Part shown: positions 16,989 to 26,104 of the stretch, piece by piece
Layout: every line of letters begins with the position of its first letter
Numbering within the stretch: position 1 is the first letter of the stretch
NCBI RefSeq assembly: GCF_002860325.1
Contig: NZ_PKOJ01000002.1
Location: 496,001 to 560,000, forward strand
Direction: 5' to 3'
Length of the DNA stretch: 64,000 nt
From: Neptunicoccus cionae
GTDB lineage: Bacteria > Pseudomonadota > Alphaproteobacteria > Rhodobacterales > Rhodobacteraceae
Made by a program: the position numbers and the translations under genes
Notes under the pieces: model-generated
Seen by the model: the letters and a program-made list of their open reading frames with translations, nothing else
What the model was told of the DNA's origin: nothing
Databases searched by the model: none

Positions 16989-18577
16989 GCTTACTGTCCA
17001 TTTCAAACCTGAACCTTTCGATCCGCAAGAAGCCGATCCTGCGGGATGTGTCCCTTACGGTGGATGCAGGCCAGATCGTTGGTATCATCGGCGAGAGCGG
17101 TTCGGGCAAATCCATGACAGCCTATTGTGTGACCCAGCTTCTGCCCGAGGGGCTGGAGCCGTCAGGGAACATCCGGTTTAACGGCAAGGACATCCTGCAA
17201 ACCAGTGAAGCGGATATGTGCGCCATTCGTGGCGCCGAGGTGTCTATGGTCTTTCAGGAACCGATGACCGCGCTGAACCCTGTGCATACTATCGGGCAGC
17301 AGGTCGCGGAAACCATTTTGATCCATGAACCGGAAACTTCCAAGTCCGAGGCATTGGAGCGCGCACGGGATGCGCTTAACCGTGTGGAACTGCCGGAAAG
17401 CCGCTTCCCTCTATCCCGATACCCGCATGAGATGTCGGGTGGTCAGCGTCAGAGGGTTGTTATTGCAATGGCCATAGCCCTGCGTCCCAAACTTCTGATC
17501 GCGGATGAGCCGACCACCGCCCTTGATGTGACAACGCAAGCGGAAATCCTGACCCTTCTGACCCGCCTTGTCCGCGAGGACGGTATGGGACTGATGATCA
17601 TCACCCATGACCTCGCCGTGGTGGCGGATATGGCCGATCACATCCACATCATGCAAAAGGGACAGATCGTTGAACACGGCCCCGCCGACCGGCTGTTCCA
17701 GACCATGCAGCACCCCTATTCCAAGGCGCTGCTGGCGGCATCGTCCCATGTACCGGACCGTGAACAGCCCCAAGGGGAGACGCCTCTGCTTGAAGTGCGA
17801 AACGTGCTGCGGGATTATCCCCTGCCCCGCACCAAACTCTTTGCCAAACCCGAAAGCTTCCGTGCTGTGAACGATGTGTCCTTCACAATCCGCAAGGGCG
17901 AAAGCCTCGGACTGGTGGGCGAAAGCGGTTGTGGCAAATCCACCCTGACACGGGCCATTCTGGGGTTGGAAGAAATTCAGGGCGGTGAAATACTTCTGTC
18001 CGGCGAACCTGTGTTTACCGGAAAGAAACCCAACCGCGCTGTGCGGCGCAAGATGCAGGTGGTGTTTCAGGACCCTTACGGCAGTTTTAACCCGCGCCAC
18101 CGCGTGGACCGGCTCATAACGGAACCGTTTCACCTGCTCGATTCCGCACCGTCAGATCGTGCGGACCGGATTGCCGAAGCCTTGCGCTCGGTCGGGCTGA
18201 CACCGGATGATGCGTTCAAATACCCTCATGAATTTTCCGGCGGCCAGCGCCAGCGTATTGCCATTGCCCGCGCCCTGATCATCAAACCTGAACTGATTAT
18301 TCTGGATGAGGCGGTTTCGGCCCTTGATGTTTCGATCCGCGCCCAAATTCTCGATCTGCTTGCAGAACTGTCAGAGACCCACGGGCTGACCTATCTGTTT
18401 ATCTCTCATGATTTGTCTGTGGTGCGTTCCATCACCGACCGTGTTCTGGTAATGCAGCACGGAAAAATCGTCGAACAGGGCGAGACGCAGAGCGTCTTTG
18501 ACAACCCCACCGACATCTACACACAAACCCTAATTGCAGCCGCCCCGCGTCTGCCTGAAGACCTGAGGAATTTCTAA
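16985..18577 (+). CDS. ABC transporter ATPase, fused double ATP-binding subunit (DppD-DppF type)
   Basis: The 530-residue protein contains two complete ABC ATPase domains that energise the importer. The first half has Walker A GESGSGKS, signature MSGGQRQR and Walker B LLIADEPTTALD. The second half has GESGCGKS, FSGGQRQR and LIILDEAVSALD; DEA in place of DEP is a small deviation, with the catalytic Glu retained. An oligopeptide-type C-terminal extension follows the first domain. In many bacteria these are two separate genes. It overlaps the permease by four bases and the aldehyde dehydrogenase start by one (TAATG). Confidence 0.93.
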   Translation: MSLLSISNLNLSIRKKPILRDVSLTVDAGQIVGIIGESGSGKSMTAYCVTQLLPEGLEPSGNIRFNGKDILQTSEADMCAIRGAEVSMVFQEPMTALNPVHTIGQQVAETILIHEPETSKSEALERARDALNRVELPESRFPLSRYPHEMSGGQRQRVVIAMAIALRPKLLIADEPTTALDVTTQAEILTLLTRLVREDGMGLMIITHDLAVVADMADHIHIMQKGQIVEHGPADRLFQTMQHPYSKALLAASSHVPDREQPQGETPLLEVRNVLRDYPLPRTKLFAKPESFRAVNDVSFTIRKGESLGLVGESGCGKSTLTRAILGLEEIQGGEILLSGEPVFTGKKPNRAVRRKMQVVFQDPYGSFNPRHRVDRLITEPFHLLDSAPSDRADRIAEALRSVGLTPDDAFKYPHEFSGGQRQRIAIARALIIKPELIILDEAVSALDVSIRAQILDLLAELSETHGLTYLFISHDLSVVRSITDRVLVMQHGKIVEQGETQSVFDNPTDIYTQTLIAAAPRLPEDLRNF

Positions 18578-20034
18578 TGCCCCTACCCCCCGATCTGTGG
18601 TTCGATCCAACCAAATGTTTCATCAACGGTGAATGGGTTGCCCCGCTGGGCGGCGAACAACTGGGCTTGACCGATCCTTCTACCGGCGCAGAAATTGGGA
18701 CAATTGCCCGTGGCACAGCCCCAGATGTGGATGCCGCTGTTGCAGCCTCTGATGCTGCGCGCAAGGGCGAGTGGGGCCGGATGCCCGCGTTTGAACGGGG
18801 GCGTATTCTGGCCAAGCTCGGCCAGTTGATCCTAACCAAAACCGAAGAACTCGCCCGCCTAGAATCTACTGACGTGGGAAAGCCGCTGACACAGGCCCGC
18901 GCCGATGCGGTGGCCATGGCCCGCTATATGGAATTTTATGCCGGTGCTGCGGACAAAGTGCACGGCGAAACCATCCCCTATCTGGACGGCTACACGGTTT
19001 ATACCCTGCGCGAACCGCACGGGGTGACAGGCCATATCGTGCCTTGGAACTATCCCATGCAGATCATCGGACGCTCTGTCGGGGCCGCGCTGACCATGGG
19101 CAACACCTGTATTTTGAAACCGGCGGAAGAAGCTTGTCTGACAGCGCTGGCCTTTGCCGATCTGGCCCATCAGGCCGGCCTGCCTGCCGGTGTGCTGAAC
19201 GTCGTTCCCGGTCTTGGCGCCGAGGCCGGCGCTGCGCTATCGTCCCACAAAGGCGTGCACCACATGTCCTTTACCGGATCGGTTGCAACAGGCGTGCGCA
19301 TCCAGACAGCAGCGGCGCAGAATGTCATTCCGGTGACGCTGGAACTTGGCGGCAAATCCCCGCAACTGGTGTTTGACGATGCAGATATTGACGCAGCCCT
19401 GCCGTTTCTAGTGAACGGTGGCATCCAGAACGCGGGTCAAACCTGTTCGGCAGCCTCCCGTATTCTGGTGCAGCGTGGCGTTTATGACGAAGTTCTGACA
19501 AAAATGGCGGCAAAATACAGCGAATTGCGCGTTGGTCCGGCTCTGTCCGATCTGAACGTTGGCCCGCTGATCTCTGCCCGCCAGAAACAGATTGTGACCG
19601 GTTTCCTCGATAAAGGCAGCGATCTGGAGACCGCAGCGCAGGCTGTGATCGTCGATGACGCACCGGAAGGCGGGCATTACGTGGCCCCGACCCTCTTTGC
19701 CGGTGTCAGCGCCGATCACACGCTGGCGCAGGACGAAATTTTCGGGCCCGTTCAGGTGGTCATTCCGTTTGACAGCGAAGAGGAAGCCGTGGCGATTGCC
19801 AATGGCACCGATTACGGCTTGGTGGCTTCGGTCTGGTCGCAAAACGGCGCACGGCAGATGCGGCTTGCCAAAGCGATCGATACCGGACAGGTTTTCCTGA
19901 ACAACTACGGCGCAGGCGGCGGTGTCGAACTGCCCTTCGGCGGGGTCGGCAAATCCGGTCACGGACGGGAAAAAGGCTTCGAGGCGCTGTTCGGCTTTTC
20001 AAAACTGAAAACCGTTGCAGCGCTGCACGGGTAG
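18577..20034 (+). CDS. NAD(P)-dependent aldehyde dehydrogenase
   Basis: This 485-residue ALDH oxidises an aldehyde to its acid with NAD(P)+. It has the Rossmann segment PWNYPMQI, the cofactor motif FTGSVATG, the general-base Glu in LELGGKSP, the catalytic Cys290 in NAGQTCSA, and EIFGPV near the C-terminus. Its ATG overlaps the transporter ATPase stop by one base. It is therefore the last gene of the ABC operon, which suggests that it acts on an aldehyde derived from the imported compound. Betaine-, aminobutyr- or other aldehyde specificity cannot be told. Confidence 0.93.
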   Translation: MPLPPDLWFDPTKCFINGEWVAPLGGEQLGLTDPSTGAEIGTIARGTAPDVDAAVAASDAARKGEWGRMPAFERGRILAKLGQLILTKTEELARLESTDVGKPLTQARADAVAMARYMEFYAGAADKVHGETIPYLDGYTVYTLREPHGVTGHIVPWNYPMQIIGRSVGAALTMGNTCILKPAEEACLTALAFADLAHQAGLPAGVLNVVPGLGAEAGAALSSHKGVHHMSFTGSVATGVRIQTAAAQNVIPVTLELGGKSPQLVFDDADIDAALPFLVNGGIQNAGQTCSAASRILVQRGVYDEVLTKMAAKYSELRVGPALSDLNVGPLISARQKQIVTGFLDKGSDLETAAQAVIVDDAPEGGHYVAPTLFAGVSADHTLAQDEIFGPVQVVIPFDSEEEAVAIANGTDYGLVASVWSQNGARQMRLAKAIDTGQVFLNNYGAGGGVELPFGGVGKSGHGREKGFEALFGFSKLKTVAALHG

Positions 20035-20048
20035 GAAAGATATTCCCC

Positions 20049-20073
20049 CTTGGCCCGGCATCACCGGGCCAAG
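20049..20073 (+). terminator. 10-bp GC hairpin after the aldehyde dehydrogenase gene
   Basis: CTTGGCCCGG and CCGGGCCAAG pair perfectly around a CATCA loop, 15 bases after the stop codon. A pyrimidine-rich but not U-only stretch follows. It is the likely 3' end of the ABC transporter operon. Confidence 0.6.
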
Positions 20074-20178
20074 CCACCCTTTCCCCATGGAAGGGCATTA
20101 AATGCTAGCGCATCCTGTCATATTGTAGGACACTCGCCCTTTGTCGCCTCATCTCAATAGGGCCACACGAGGTCGTGC

Positions 20179-20607
20179 ATGACTATTTTGCTGGAAACAA
20201 ATATGCTGAACACCCATAATTTCACTGTCCGTCCTTCTGACTGCGACCCGCTTGGACATATGAACGTAGCACGGTATTTGGACGGGTGTTCTGATGCAGG
20301 GTTCAACCTGCAGTCCGCTTGGTCGCTAACGCCTCAGGACATCCGCGACGGGCGCAAGCTGGCCTTCGTGGTGGTAAACGCCAATTCCAATTTCATCCGC
20401 GAATTGCATATCGGTGAAACGGTGAATATCCAGTCAGAACTGCTTAAAATTGGCGGCAAATCCTGTCAGGTCTGCCACCATTTCATGAAGGGTGAGACAG
20501 AAGTGTTCAACTCGACCTTCACACTGGTGCTGATGAACCTGCAAAGCCGCAGTGCAGAGCCGATCCCCGATGACCTGCGAGCGGCCATGCAAAAGGCCCA
20601 TGCTTAG
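20179..20607 (+). CDS. Acyl-CoA thioesterase, hot-dog fold (4HBT)
   Basis: This 142-residue thioesterase-like protein has the catalytic-region motif DCDPLGHMNVARYL (about residues 21-34), typical of 4HBT/FadM-type enzymes that hydrolyse acyl-CoA thioesters. CGAGGT lies five bases ahead of the ATG; a second ATG at 20203 is also possible. The stop codon lies inside the next gene (8-base overlap), so the two are co-translated even though the partner is a DNA-repair-like protein. Substrate chain length is unknown. Confidence 0.85.
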   Translation: MTILLETNMLNTHNFTVRPSDCDPLGHMNVARYLDGCSDAGFNLQSAWSLTPQDIRDGRKLAFVVVNANSNFIRELHIGETVNIQSELLKIGGKSCQVCHHFMKGETEVFNSTFTLVLMNLQSRSAEPIPDDLRAAMQKAHA

Positions 20608-21766
20608 GATCAGCAACAAATCGGCCCGTGCGCTCTGGCTGCACAGCAACGGGCTTTCGGGCAATCCGACCGGCCCGCTTGATGTGATGCAGATGATCCG
20701 CGATCTGGGATTTGTACAGATTGATACCATCCGCAACGTTACCCGCGCGCACCATCATATCTTGTGGTCACGCAACCAGAACTACCGTGAAAAGATGCTT
20801 TGGCCCCTGCTGGGCACGCACCGCCAGATCTTTGAACATTTCACCCATGACGCCTCTTTGCTTCCCATGGAGTTTTACCCCATGTGGGCACGCCAGTTCC
20901 GCCGTTGGGGCGAGAGGGTGGCCCGCGCGCCGTGGTATCAATCCGGACTGGCGCAATCCGCCAAACAAGAGATTTTGCAACGGATAGAAGCAGAAGGCGC
21001 CCTATCCACCCATGCCTTTGACACAAAGATAGAAGGCCCGCGTGAAATGTGGGCCCGCCCGCCCCACAAAAAGGCACTGGACCAGATGTGGTATGCGGGG
21101 GAACTCTCAACCTGCTACCGCGCCAATTTCATCAAATACTACAACCTCACGGATCGGGTTGTACCTGCGCATCTGCGAGAACCGGCCTGTGATGATGCAG
21201 GCCAGATCGACTGGCTCTGCCGCAATGCTTTGACAAGGCTGTCCTTTGGCACACAAGGCGAAATCCAAAGGTTCTGGGAAGCAATGGACGCCAAAGAGAC
21301 CCGCAATTGGGTCGCGGCGCAAAACGGACTGGTGCCGGTGGAAATCGAACTGGCTGACGGCAGCCTCTATCCGGTGCTGGGCGCCCCCGACATCGAACAA
21401 CGCCTCACCGATTGCCCCGACCCAAGCAGCCGGTTGCGTCTGCTCAACCCGTTTGATCCGGCAATCCGAGACCGCAACCGCCTCAAACGACTGTTCGGGT
21501 TTGAATATGTGAACGAAATGTTCGTTCCCGCTGCCAAACGCCGCTGGGGCTATTACGTTTACCCTCTGCTGGAGCGGGACAGATTTGTCGGGCGGATAGA
21601 GCTGAAGGCAGACCGCAGCAGGAACATCATGCAAGTGACCGGCTTCTGGGCAGAGCCAAAGATCGCATGGGGCCCGCCCCGCCTGCGAAAACTGGACAGC
21701 GAGTTAACCCGCTTTGCGCGGCTCGCCGGTATCACACAGATCGACTGGATTGCGCAGCGCCCCTAA
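20600..21766 (+). CDS. Winged-helix DNA glycosylase-like protein (YcaQ/AlkZ family)
   Basis: This 388-residue protein belongs to the HTH_42 family, whose characterised members unhook interstrand cross-links and excise alkylated bases. The catalytic motif of the E. coli YcaQ subgroup (QxD) is visible as FVQIDTI, with Gln40 and Asp42. The hallmark THDASLLPMEFYP and the C-terminal LLNPFDPAIRDRNRLKRLFGFEY block are also present. Start 20600 overlaps the thioesterase end; the frame extends to 20552, but those residues are not family-like. A repair role is inferred from the family. Confidence 0.85.
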   Translation: MLRISNKSARALWLHSNGLSGNPTGPLDVMQMIRDLGFVQIDTIRNVTRAHHHILWSRNQNYREKMLWPLLGTHRQIFEHFTHDASLLPMEFYPMWARQFRRWGERVARAPWYQSGLAQSAKQEILQRIEAEGALSTHAFDTKIEGPREMWARPPHKKALDQMWYAGELSTCYRANFIKYYNLTDRVVPAHLREPACDDAGQIDWLCRNALTRLSFGTQGEIQRFWEAMDAKETRNWVAAQNGLVPVEIELADGSLYPVLGAPDIEQRLTDCPDPSSRLRLLNPFDPAIRDRNRLKRLFGFEYVNEMFVPAAKRRWGYYVYPLLERDRFVGRIELKADRSRNIMQVTGFWAEPKIAWGPPRLRKLDSELTRFARLAGITQIDWIAQRP

Positions 21767-21905
21767 TACCACCCGACAATCTGAAGTTCTGCGGAGCACC
21801 GAAAACCGAATTAATTTTCTTAGCGTCAAATGCCCCATTCATTGCCTCTTGGACTTGCAATTACCGCGATATGGGCAGAACCATACGCCAAACGAGGATT
21901 GAACC

Positions 21906-22517
21906 ATGATTACTGTCCATCACCTGAACCGCTCCCGCAGTTTGCGCATCCTATGGCTTCTGGAGGAACTGGGCCTTGAATATAAAGTCATCCGCTACGA
22001 ACGGGATGCGCAGACCAACCTTGCGCCGCCCGAGCTGCTGGCGCTGCACCCGTTAGGCAAAAGCCCGATGGTGGAACTGGACGGCCGGTTGATCAGCGAG
22101 TCCGCTGCAATTGTCGAAACCCTCTGCGCAAAGCACGGTCCTCATCTGGTGCCCCCGCGTGACACTGATGCCTATACTAAACATTTGGAACTGATGCATT
22201 TTGCCGAAGGTTCAGCCATGACGCCGATCTTGCTCAACCTGTACACAGGGCGGCTCGGAGAAGCGGCAGCCCCATTGCAGCCCCGCATCCAGTCTGAGCT
22301 AACAAGCCATTTTTCCTATATGGAACAAATGCTCCGTTCGTCGGGCCACTTTGTATTGGACGACCTGTCAGCCGCAGATGTCATGCTCAGCTTTCCGGCC
22401 ACTGTTGCCCTGCGCATGAACCGCGGCGCAGACTTTCCCAAACTTGCCGCTTTCGTAGACTGGATGAACAACCGGCCCGCGTTTCAGGCAGCTTTAGCAA
22501 AGGGTGGCGGGGATTGA
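21906..22517 (+). CDS. Glutathione S-transferase family protein
   Basis: This 203-residue protein has an N-terminal thioredoxin-like domain with SRSLRILWLLEELGL (residues 10-24) and the glutathione-contact block GKSPMVELDGRLISESAAI (about 51-69), followed by an all-helical C-terminal domain with DDLSAADVML. This matches the GST subgroup of YfcG/GstB-like bacterial enzymes. GAGG sits upstream of the ATG. Its substrate is unknown. The SDR gene follows 50 bases later on the same strand. Confidence 0.9.
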   Translation: MITVHHLNRSRSLRILWLLEELGLEYKVIRYERDAQTNLAPPELLALHPLGKSPMVELDGRLISESAAIVETLCAKHGPHLVPPRDTDAYTKHLELMHFAEGSAMTPILLNLYTGRLGEAAAPLQPRIQSELTSHFSYMEQMLRSSGHFVLDDLSAADVMLSFPATVALRMNRGADFPKLAAFVDWMNNRPAFQAALAKGGGD

Positions 22518-22567
22518 CCCCACCGCCCGACCCATTTTCACAAGACCAAGACACAGGAATACCACAC

Positions 22568-23314
22568 ATGAAACTTGCAGGAAAAACCGCGATTGTCACC
22601 GGCGCAGCTTCTGGCTTTGGCGCAGGGATTGCAGCCAAGTTCATTCAGGAAGGCGCAAAGGTGCTGCTGGCAGACATCAACGGCGAAGGTGCTGCGGAAA
22701 CAGCTTCTTCTCTGGGCGAAAACGCGTTCGGCTGCCAGGCTGATGTTGCCTCGGCAGACTCCGTCGAGTCCATGCTCCAAACCGCGCTTGATCGTTTCGG
22801 CACGCTGGACATTCTGGTAAACAATGCCGGAGTGACACACCTTCCGGCGCCCATGGAAGAGGTCAGCGAGGAGGATTTCAACCGCGTGTTCAATGTGAAC
22901 ATGAAGTCGATTTATCTGTCGGGGCGTATTATCGTACCCCATATGAAAGCCAATAAATCCGGCGCTATCCTGAACATAGCCTCTACCGCCGGTGTCAGCC
23001 CGCGCCCGAACCTGAACTGGTACAACGCTTCTAAAGGCTGGGCGATTACCGCAACCAAAGCGATGGCCGTGGAACTCGCCCCCTTTGGTGTGCGGGTGAA
23101 TGCACTGAATCCTGTGGCAGGAGAAACTCCGTTGCTGAAATCTTTCATGGGTGAGGACACACCGGAAGTGCGTGCGAAATTTGTATCGACCATTCCGCTC
23201 GGGCGTTTTTCCACCGCAGAGGATATGGGCAATGCCGCAAGCTTCCTGTGCTCGGAAGAAGCTTCGATGATCACTGGCGTTGCCATGGAAGTGGACGGCG
23301 GGCGCTGCATCTGA
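22568..23314 (+). CDS. Short-chain dehydrogenase/reductase
   Basis: This 248-residue classical SDR uses NAD(P)H for oxidation or reduction of a hydroxyl/keto group. The cofactor motif TGAASGFG (residues 11-18), NNAG, the catalytic Ser in NIASTAG, YNASKG with Tyr and Lys, and the C-terminal GVAMEVDGGRCI are all present. CAGGA upstream supports ATG 22568; the frame begins 54 bases earlier inside the GST end. Its stop overlaps the next ATG (TGATG). FabG-like sequences often act on varied small molecules, so the substrate is not assigned. Confidence 0.9.
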   Translation: MKLAGKTAIVTGAASGFGAGIAAKFIQEGAKVLLADINGEGAAETASSLGENAFGCQADVASADSVESMLQTALDRFGTLDILVNNAGVTHLPAPMEEVSEEDFNRVFNVNMKSIYLSGRIIVPHMKANKSGAILNIASTAGVSPRPNLNWYNASKGWAITATKAMAVELAPFGVRVNALNPVAGETPLLKSFMGEDTPEVRAKFVSTIPLGRFSTAEDMGNAASFLCSEEASMITGVAMEVDGGRCI

Positions 23315-24333
23315 TGCAGGTCGGCGCACGTAATCTGATCACCGATGTTCCCGGCCTGAAAGTCGGGAACGCGCAGGACGACGGGCTAAAGTCCGGCACC
23401 ACCGTCCTGCTCGGGGATGCGCCTTTTATCGCCTCTGTCGCGGTGATGGGCGGGGCGCCTGGCACGCGGGAAACCGACCTGCTAGAGCCTGACAAGATGG
23501 TAGACCGGATCGACGCTTTGGTGCTGTCTGGCGGATCTGCCTACGGGCTGGATGCAGCGACCGGTGTGCAGGAACGGCTGCGTCAGAACCGGCGCGGCTT
23601 TGCAATCGGGCCGGCAATCATCCCGCTGGTTCCGGCCGCGATCATCTTTGACCTGTTAAACAACGGGAACAAGGACTGGCAGCGCAATCCCTATTACGAT
23701 CTCGGCAAGGCGGCTTTTGACAATGCGGCTGAAACCTTTGATCTGGGCAGCACGGGCGCAGGCACGGGTGCGCTCGCAGCGATGCACAAAGGCGGGCTTG
23801 GCTCTGCGTCTTTCGTGCTCGACAGCGGTCACACTGTCGGCGCACTGGTGGCAGCCAATCCTGTAGGCTCTGTCACACAGCCAGGCGGGCGCCATTTCTG
23901 GGCTGCTCCGTTCGAGATGAATAATGAATTCGGCGGACTTGGCCTTTCCGGTGAGTCCGGCTTCACACTGCCCGAAGCAAGCCGGAAAATGGCGGCCTTT
24001 GCACGGCAGGCCGAAATTCCCGAAACGGCCCCCCTGAACACCACTGTTGCCATCATCGCCACCGATGCGCCCCTGACCAAGGCCGAGTGCAAACGCCTTG
24101 CTACGGTCGCCCATGACGGGATGGCCCGTGCCATTATGCCAAGTCACACGCCCCATGACGGTGATCTGGTCTTTGCACTTTCCACCGTACAACGCAGCAC
24201 CGAACCCGCGCCGGACCTGACCACACTTGGCACTGCGGCAGCTCACTGCCTGTCCCGCGCCATTGCCCGCGCGGTCTATTGCGCCACCCCCAAAGCAGGG
24301 GACCTGTTGCCCTGCTGGACCGAGGATACCTGA
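23314..24333 (+). CDS. P1 family peptidase (DmpA/NylC type, self-cleaving N-terminal nucleophile hydrolase)
   Basis: This 339-residue member of the S58/DmpA fold matures by cleaving itself between Asn and Thr/Ser. The expected site is N242-T243 (LNTTVAIIATDA), which would give subunits of 242 and 97 residues. The N-terminal ITDVPGLKVG, GGAPGTRETDLL, and LSGGSAYGLDAATGV blocks are diagnostic. Relatives include beta-peptidyl aminopeptidases and nylon-oligomer hydrolase. ATG 23314 overlaps the SDR stop and its own stop overlaps the next start, so three genes are co-translated. Natural substrate is unknown. Confidence 0.9.
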   Translation: MQVGARNLITDVPGLKVGNAQDDGLKSGTTVLLGDAPFIASVAVMGGAPGTRETDLLEPDKMVDRIDALVLSGGSAYGLDAATGVQERLRQNRRGFAIGPAIIPLVPAAIIFDLLNNGNKDWQRNPYYDLGKAAFDNAAETFDLGSTGAGTGALAAMHKGGLGSASFVLDSGHTVGALVAANPVGSVTQPGGRHFWAAPFEMNNEFGGLGLSGESGFTLPEASRKMAAFARQAEIPETAPLNTTVAIIATDAPLTKAECKRLATVAHDGMARAIMPSHTPHDGDLVFALSTVQRSTEPAPDLTTLGTAAAHCLSRAIARAVYCATPKAGDLLPCWTEDT

Positions 24334-25133
24334 TGCCAATACTCCCCCGCCCCGATGTCGATCTCTATTATGAAATCTCGGGCGAGGGACCGCCCCTGCT
24401 GCTGATACCGGGCATGTTGTCCGACAGCGCAAGCTGGCTGCCGGTAATTCCGCTTCTCACTCCCCACTTCAAGCTGATCCGCGTGGACAACCGTGCCACA
24501 GGACGGATGCAGGATTGCGGCCCGTTCCGGCTTGAAGATTGTGTCAAAGATATTGCGGCGCTGCTGGAGCATTTAGACCTGAAGGAAGTTCATGTCGCAG
24601 GGCACTCAATGGGCGGTTTCCTGACGTTGATGCTCGCGGACCGCGCGCCGGAACGGCTCGCCTCCATCAGCCTGTTGACATCCGCGCCGACCAACGGACC
24701 GCGTAACTTTCTGTTGTTTGATATGGCCCTGCGGATGCGCCGCGACCCCGATCTGCCCGAAGGCTTCTGGCTGCGTAACCTGTTCCCGTGGTTCATGTCA
24801 CCTGCATTCTTCAGCAATCCGGCCAATCTGGACGCCTCGATCGCCGCATCACACGCCTATCCTTTTGCACAAACCACGGACTCCATGCAGTTGCAGTTGG
24901 ATGCGCTGTCCGGCTTTGATGCCGCACCTTACGTGAAACCCCTGCCCTGCCGCGCGCAAGCGATCCTCGGCGCGAACGATCTGCTGTTCAGCGAAGCCGA
25001 CGCGAAAGAGGCGCTGGCCCCGATCCCCGACCTGACGATTTCAACAATTGAAAACGCAGCCCATTCGGTCCACTGGGAACAGCCGCACAAAGTGGCAGAG
25101 GCGCTCAGGTCTTTTGCCCTGAACGCCCCTTAA
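24333..25133 (+). CDS. Alpha/beta hydrolase
   Basis: This 266-residue serine hydrolase has the oxyanion-hole region LLLIPGMLSDSASW, the nucleophile elbow GHSMGG, and the catalytic His in AAHSVHWEQP near the end. It resembles 3-oxoadipate enol-lactonase and peroxidase-like hydrolases, but the exact substrate cannot be assigned. ATG 24333 overlaps the peptidase stop (TGATG). It is the last gene of the SDR-peptidase-hydrolase set and is convergent with argF. Confidence 0.87.
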   Translation: MPILPRPDVDLYYEISGEGPPLLLIPGMLSDSASWLPVIPLLTPHFKLIRVDNRATGRMQDCGPFRLEDCVKDIAALLEHLDLKEVHVAGHSMGGFLTLMLADRAPERLASISLLTSAPTNGPRNFLLFDMALRMRRDPDLPEGFWLRNLFPWFMSPAFFSNPANLDASIAASHAYPFAQTTDSMQLQLDALSGFDAAPYVKPLPCRAQAILGANDLLFSEADAKEALAPIPDLTISTIENAAHSVHWEQPHKVAEALRSFALNAP

Positions 25134-25163
25134 CTTCTTCTGGCCTTAAATATCCCCGCGCGG
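25134..25163 (-). repeat. Intergenic GGGGATATTT..CAGAAGAAG motif (copy B)
   Basis: On the minus strand this reads GCGGGGATATTT, then AAGGCCAGAAGAAG. It lies between the convergent hydrolase and argF genes. It matches copy C at 55351-55377 in nearly every position and resembles copies A (2389) and D (52885). Confidence 0.6.
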
Positions 25164-25177
25164 AGCGCTTGGAATTC

Positions 25178-26104
25178 TTACACACCCAGACAGTGCCGCA
25201 TGACGGCTTTTTGCGCGTGAAGCCGGTTTTCTGCTTCGTCGAAAATCACCGATTGCGGGCCGTCCATAACGGCGCTGGTAACTTCTTCGTCGCGGTGCGC
25301 AGGCAGACAATGCATGAACAGCGCGTCCGGTTTGGCCTGCGCCATCAGCGCCTCGTTCACCTGATAGGGCCGTAGCTGGTTGTGCCGCCGCTGACGCGAG
25401 GACTGGTCGTCGTGCATGGACAGCCATGTGTCTGCAACGATCAGGTCCGCGCCTTCTACAGCCTTACCTGCGTCCCGCTCGATCGTCACATTGACACCCT
25501 GCTCCCGTGCCAGACCGATGAACTCTGCTTCCGGGTCCAGCCGTTCCGGCCCCGAGAAGGTAAAGTCAAATCCGAACTGACCGGCAGCATGAAGGAAAGA
25601 GGCACAGACATTGTTGCCATCCCCCATCCAGACCACTTTCTTGCCTTTGATCGGACCACGGTGTTCTTCATAGGTCATCACATCCGCCATGATCTGGCAG
25701 GGGTGGGTCCGGTCCGTCAGACCGTTTATCACCGGCACATCGGAAAATTCCGCAAGTTCCAGCAGGATGCTTTCGTCAAAGGTGCGGATCATGATCATAT
25801 CCACATAACGCGACAGCACCCGCGCCGTATCGGCAATGGTTTCACCGTGGCCAAGCTGCATTTCCGCCCCGGACAGCACCATTGTCTGCCCGCCCATTTG
25901 GCGCACGCCCAGATCAAAGGACACCCGCGTGCGTGTGGAAGGTTTCTCGAAAATCAGCGCGACCATTTTATTGGCGAGCGGCTGTTCTGCATCCGGAGTA
26001 CCTTTGGACTGGCCAAGGCGGGCCTGCTTCATAGCGTTAGCCTGATCCAGAATATCCCGCAGAACGGCTTTGTCGGTTTTGTGAATGTCCAGAAAATGGG
26101 TCAT
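25178..26104 (-). CDS. argF: Ornithine carbamoyltransferase
   Basis: This 308-residue enzyme makes citrulline from ornithine and carbamoyl phosphate, the sixth step of arginine synthesis. The carbamoyl-phosphate site STRTR is at residues 56-60, HPCQ follows in the first half, and the ornithine-loop HCLP is near the C-terminus. Length is typical. Its ATG overlaps the argD stop by four bases (ATGA), so the two arginine genes are translated together and share any upstream control. Confidence 0.97.
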   Translation of the reverse strand: MTHFLDIHKTDKAVLRDILDQANAMKQARLGQSKGTPDAEQPLANKMVALIFEKPSTRTRVSFDLGVRQMGGQTMVLSGAEMQLGHGETIADTARVLSRYVDMIMIRTFDESILLELAEFSDVPVINGLTDRTHPCQIMADVMTYEEHRGPIKGKKVVWMGDGNNVCASFLHAAGQFGFDFTFSGPERLDPEAEFIGLAREQGVNVTIERDAGKAVEGADLIVADTWLSMHDDQSSRQRRHNQLRPYQVNEALMAQAKPDALFMHCLPAHRDEEVTSAVMDGPQSVIFDEAENRLHAQKAVMRHCLGV

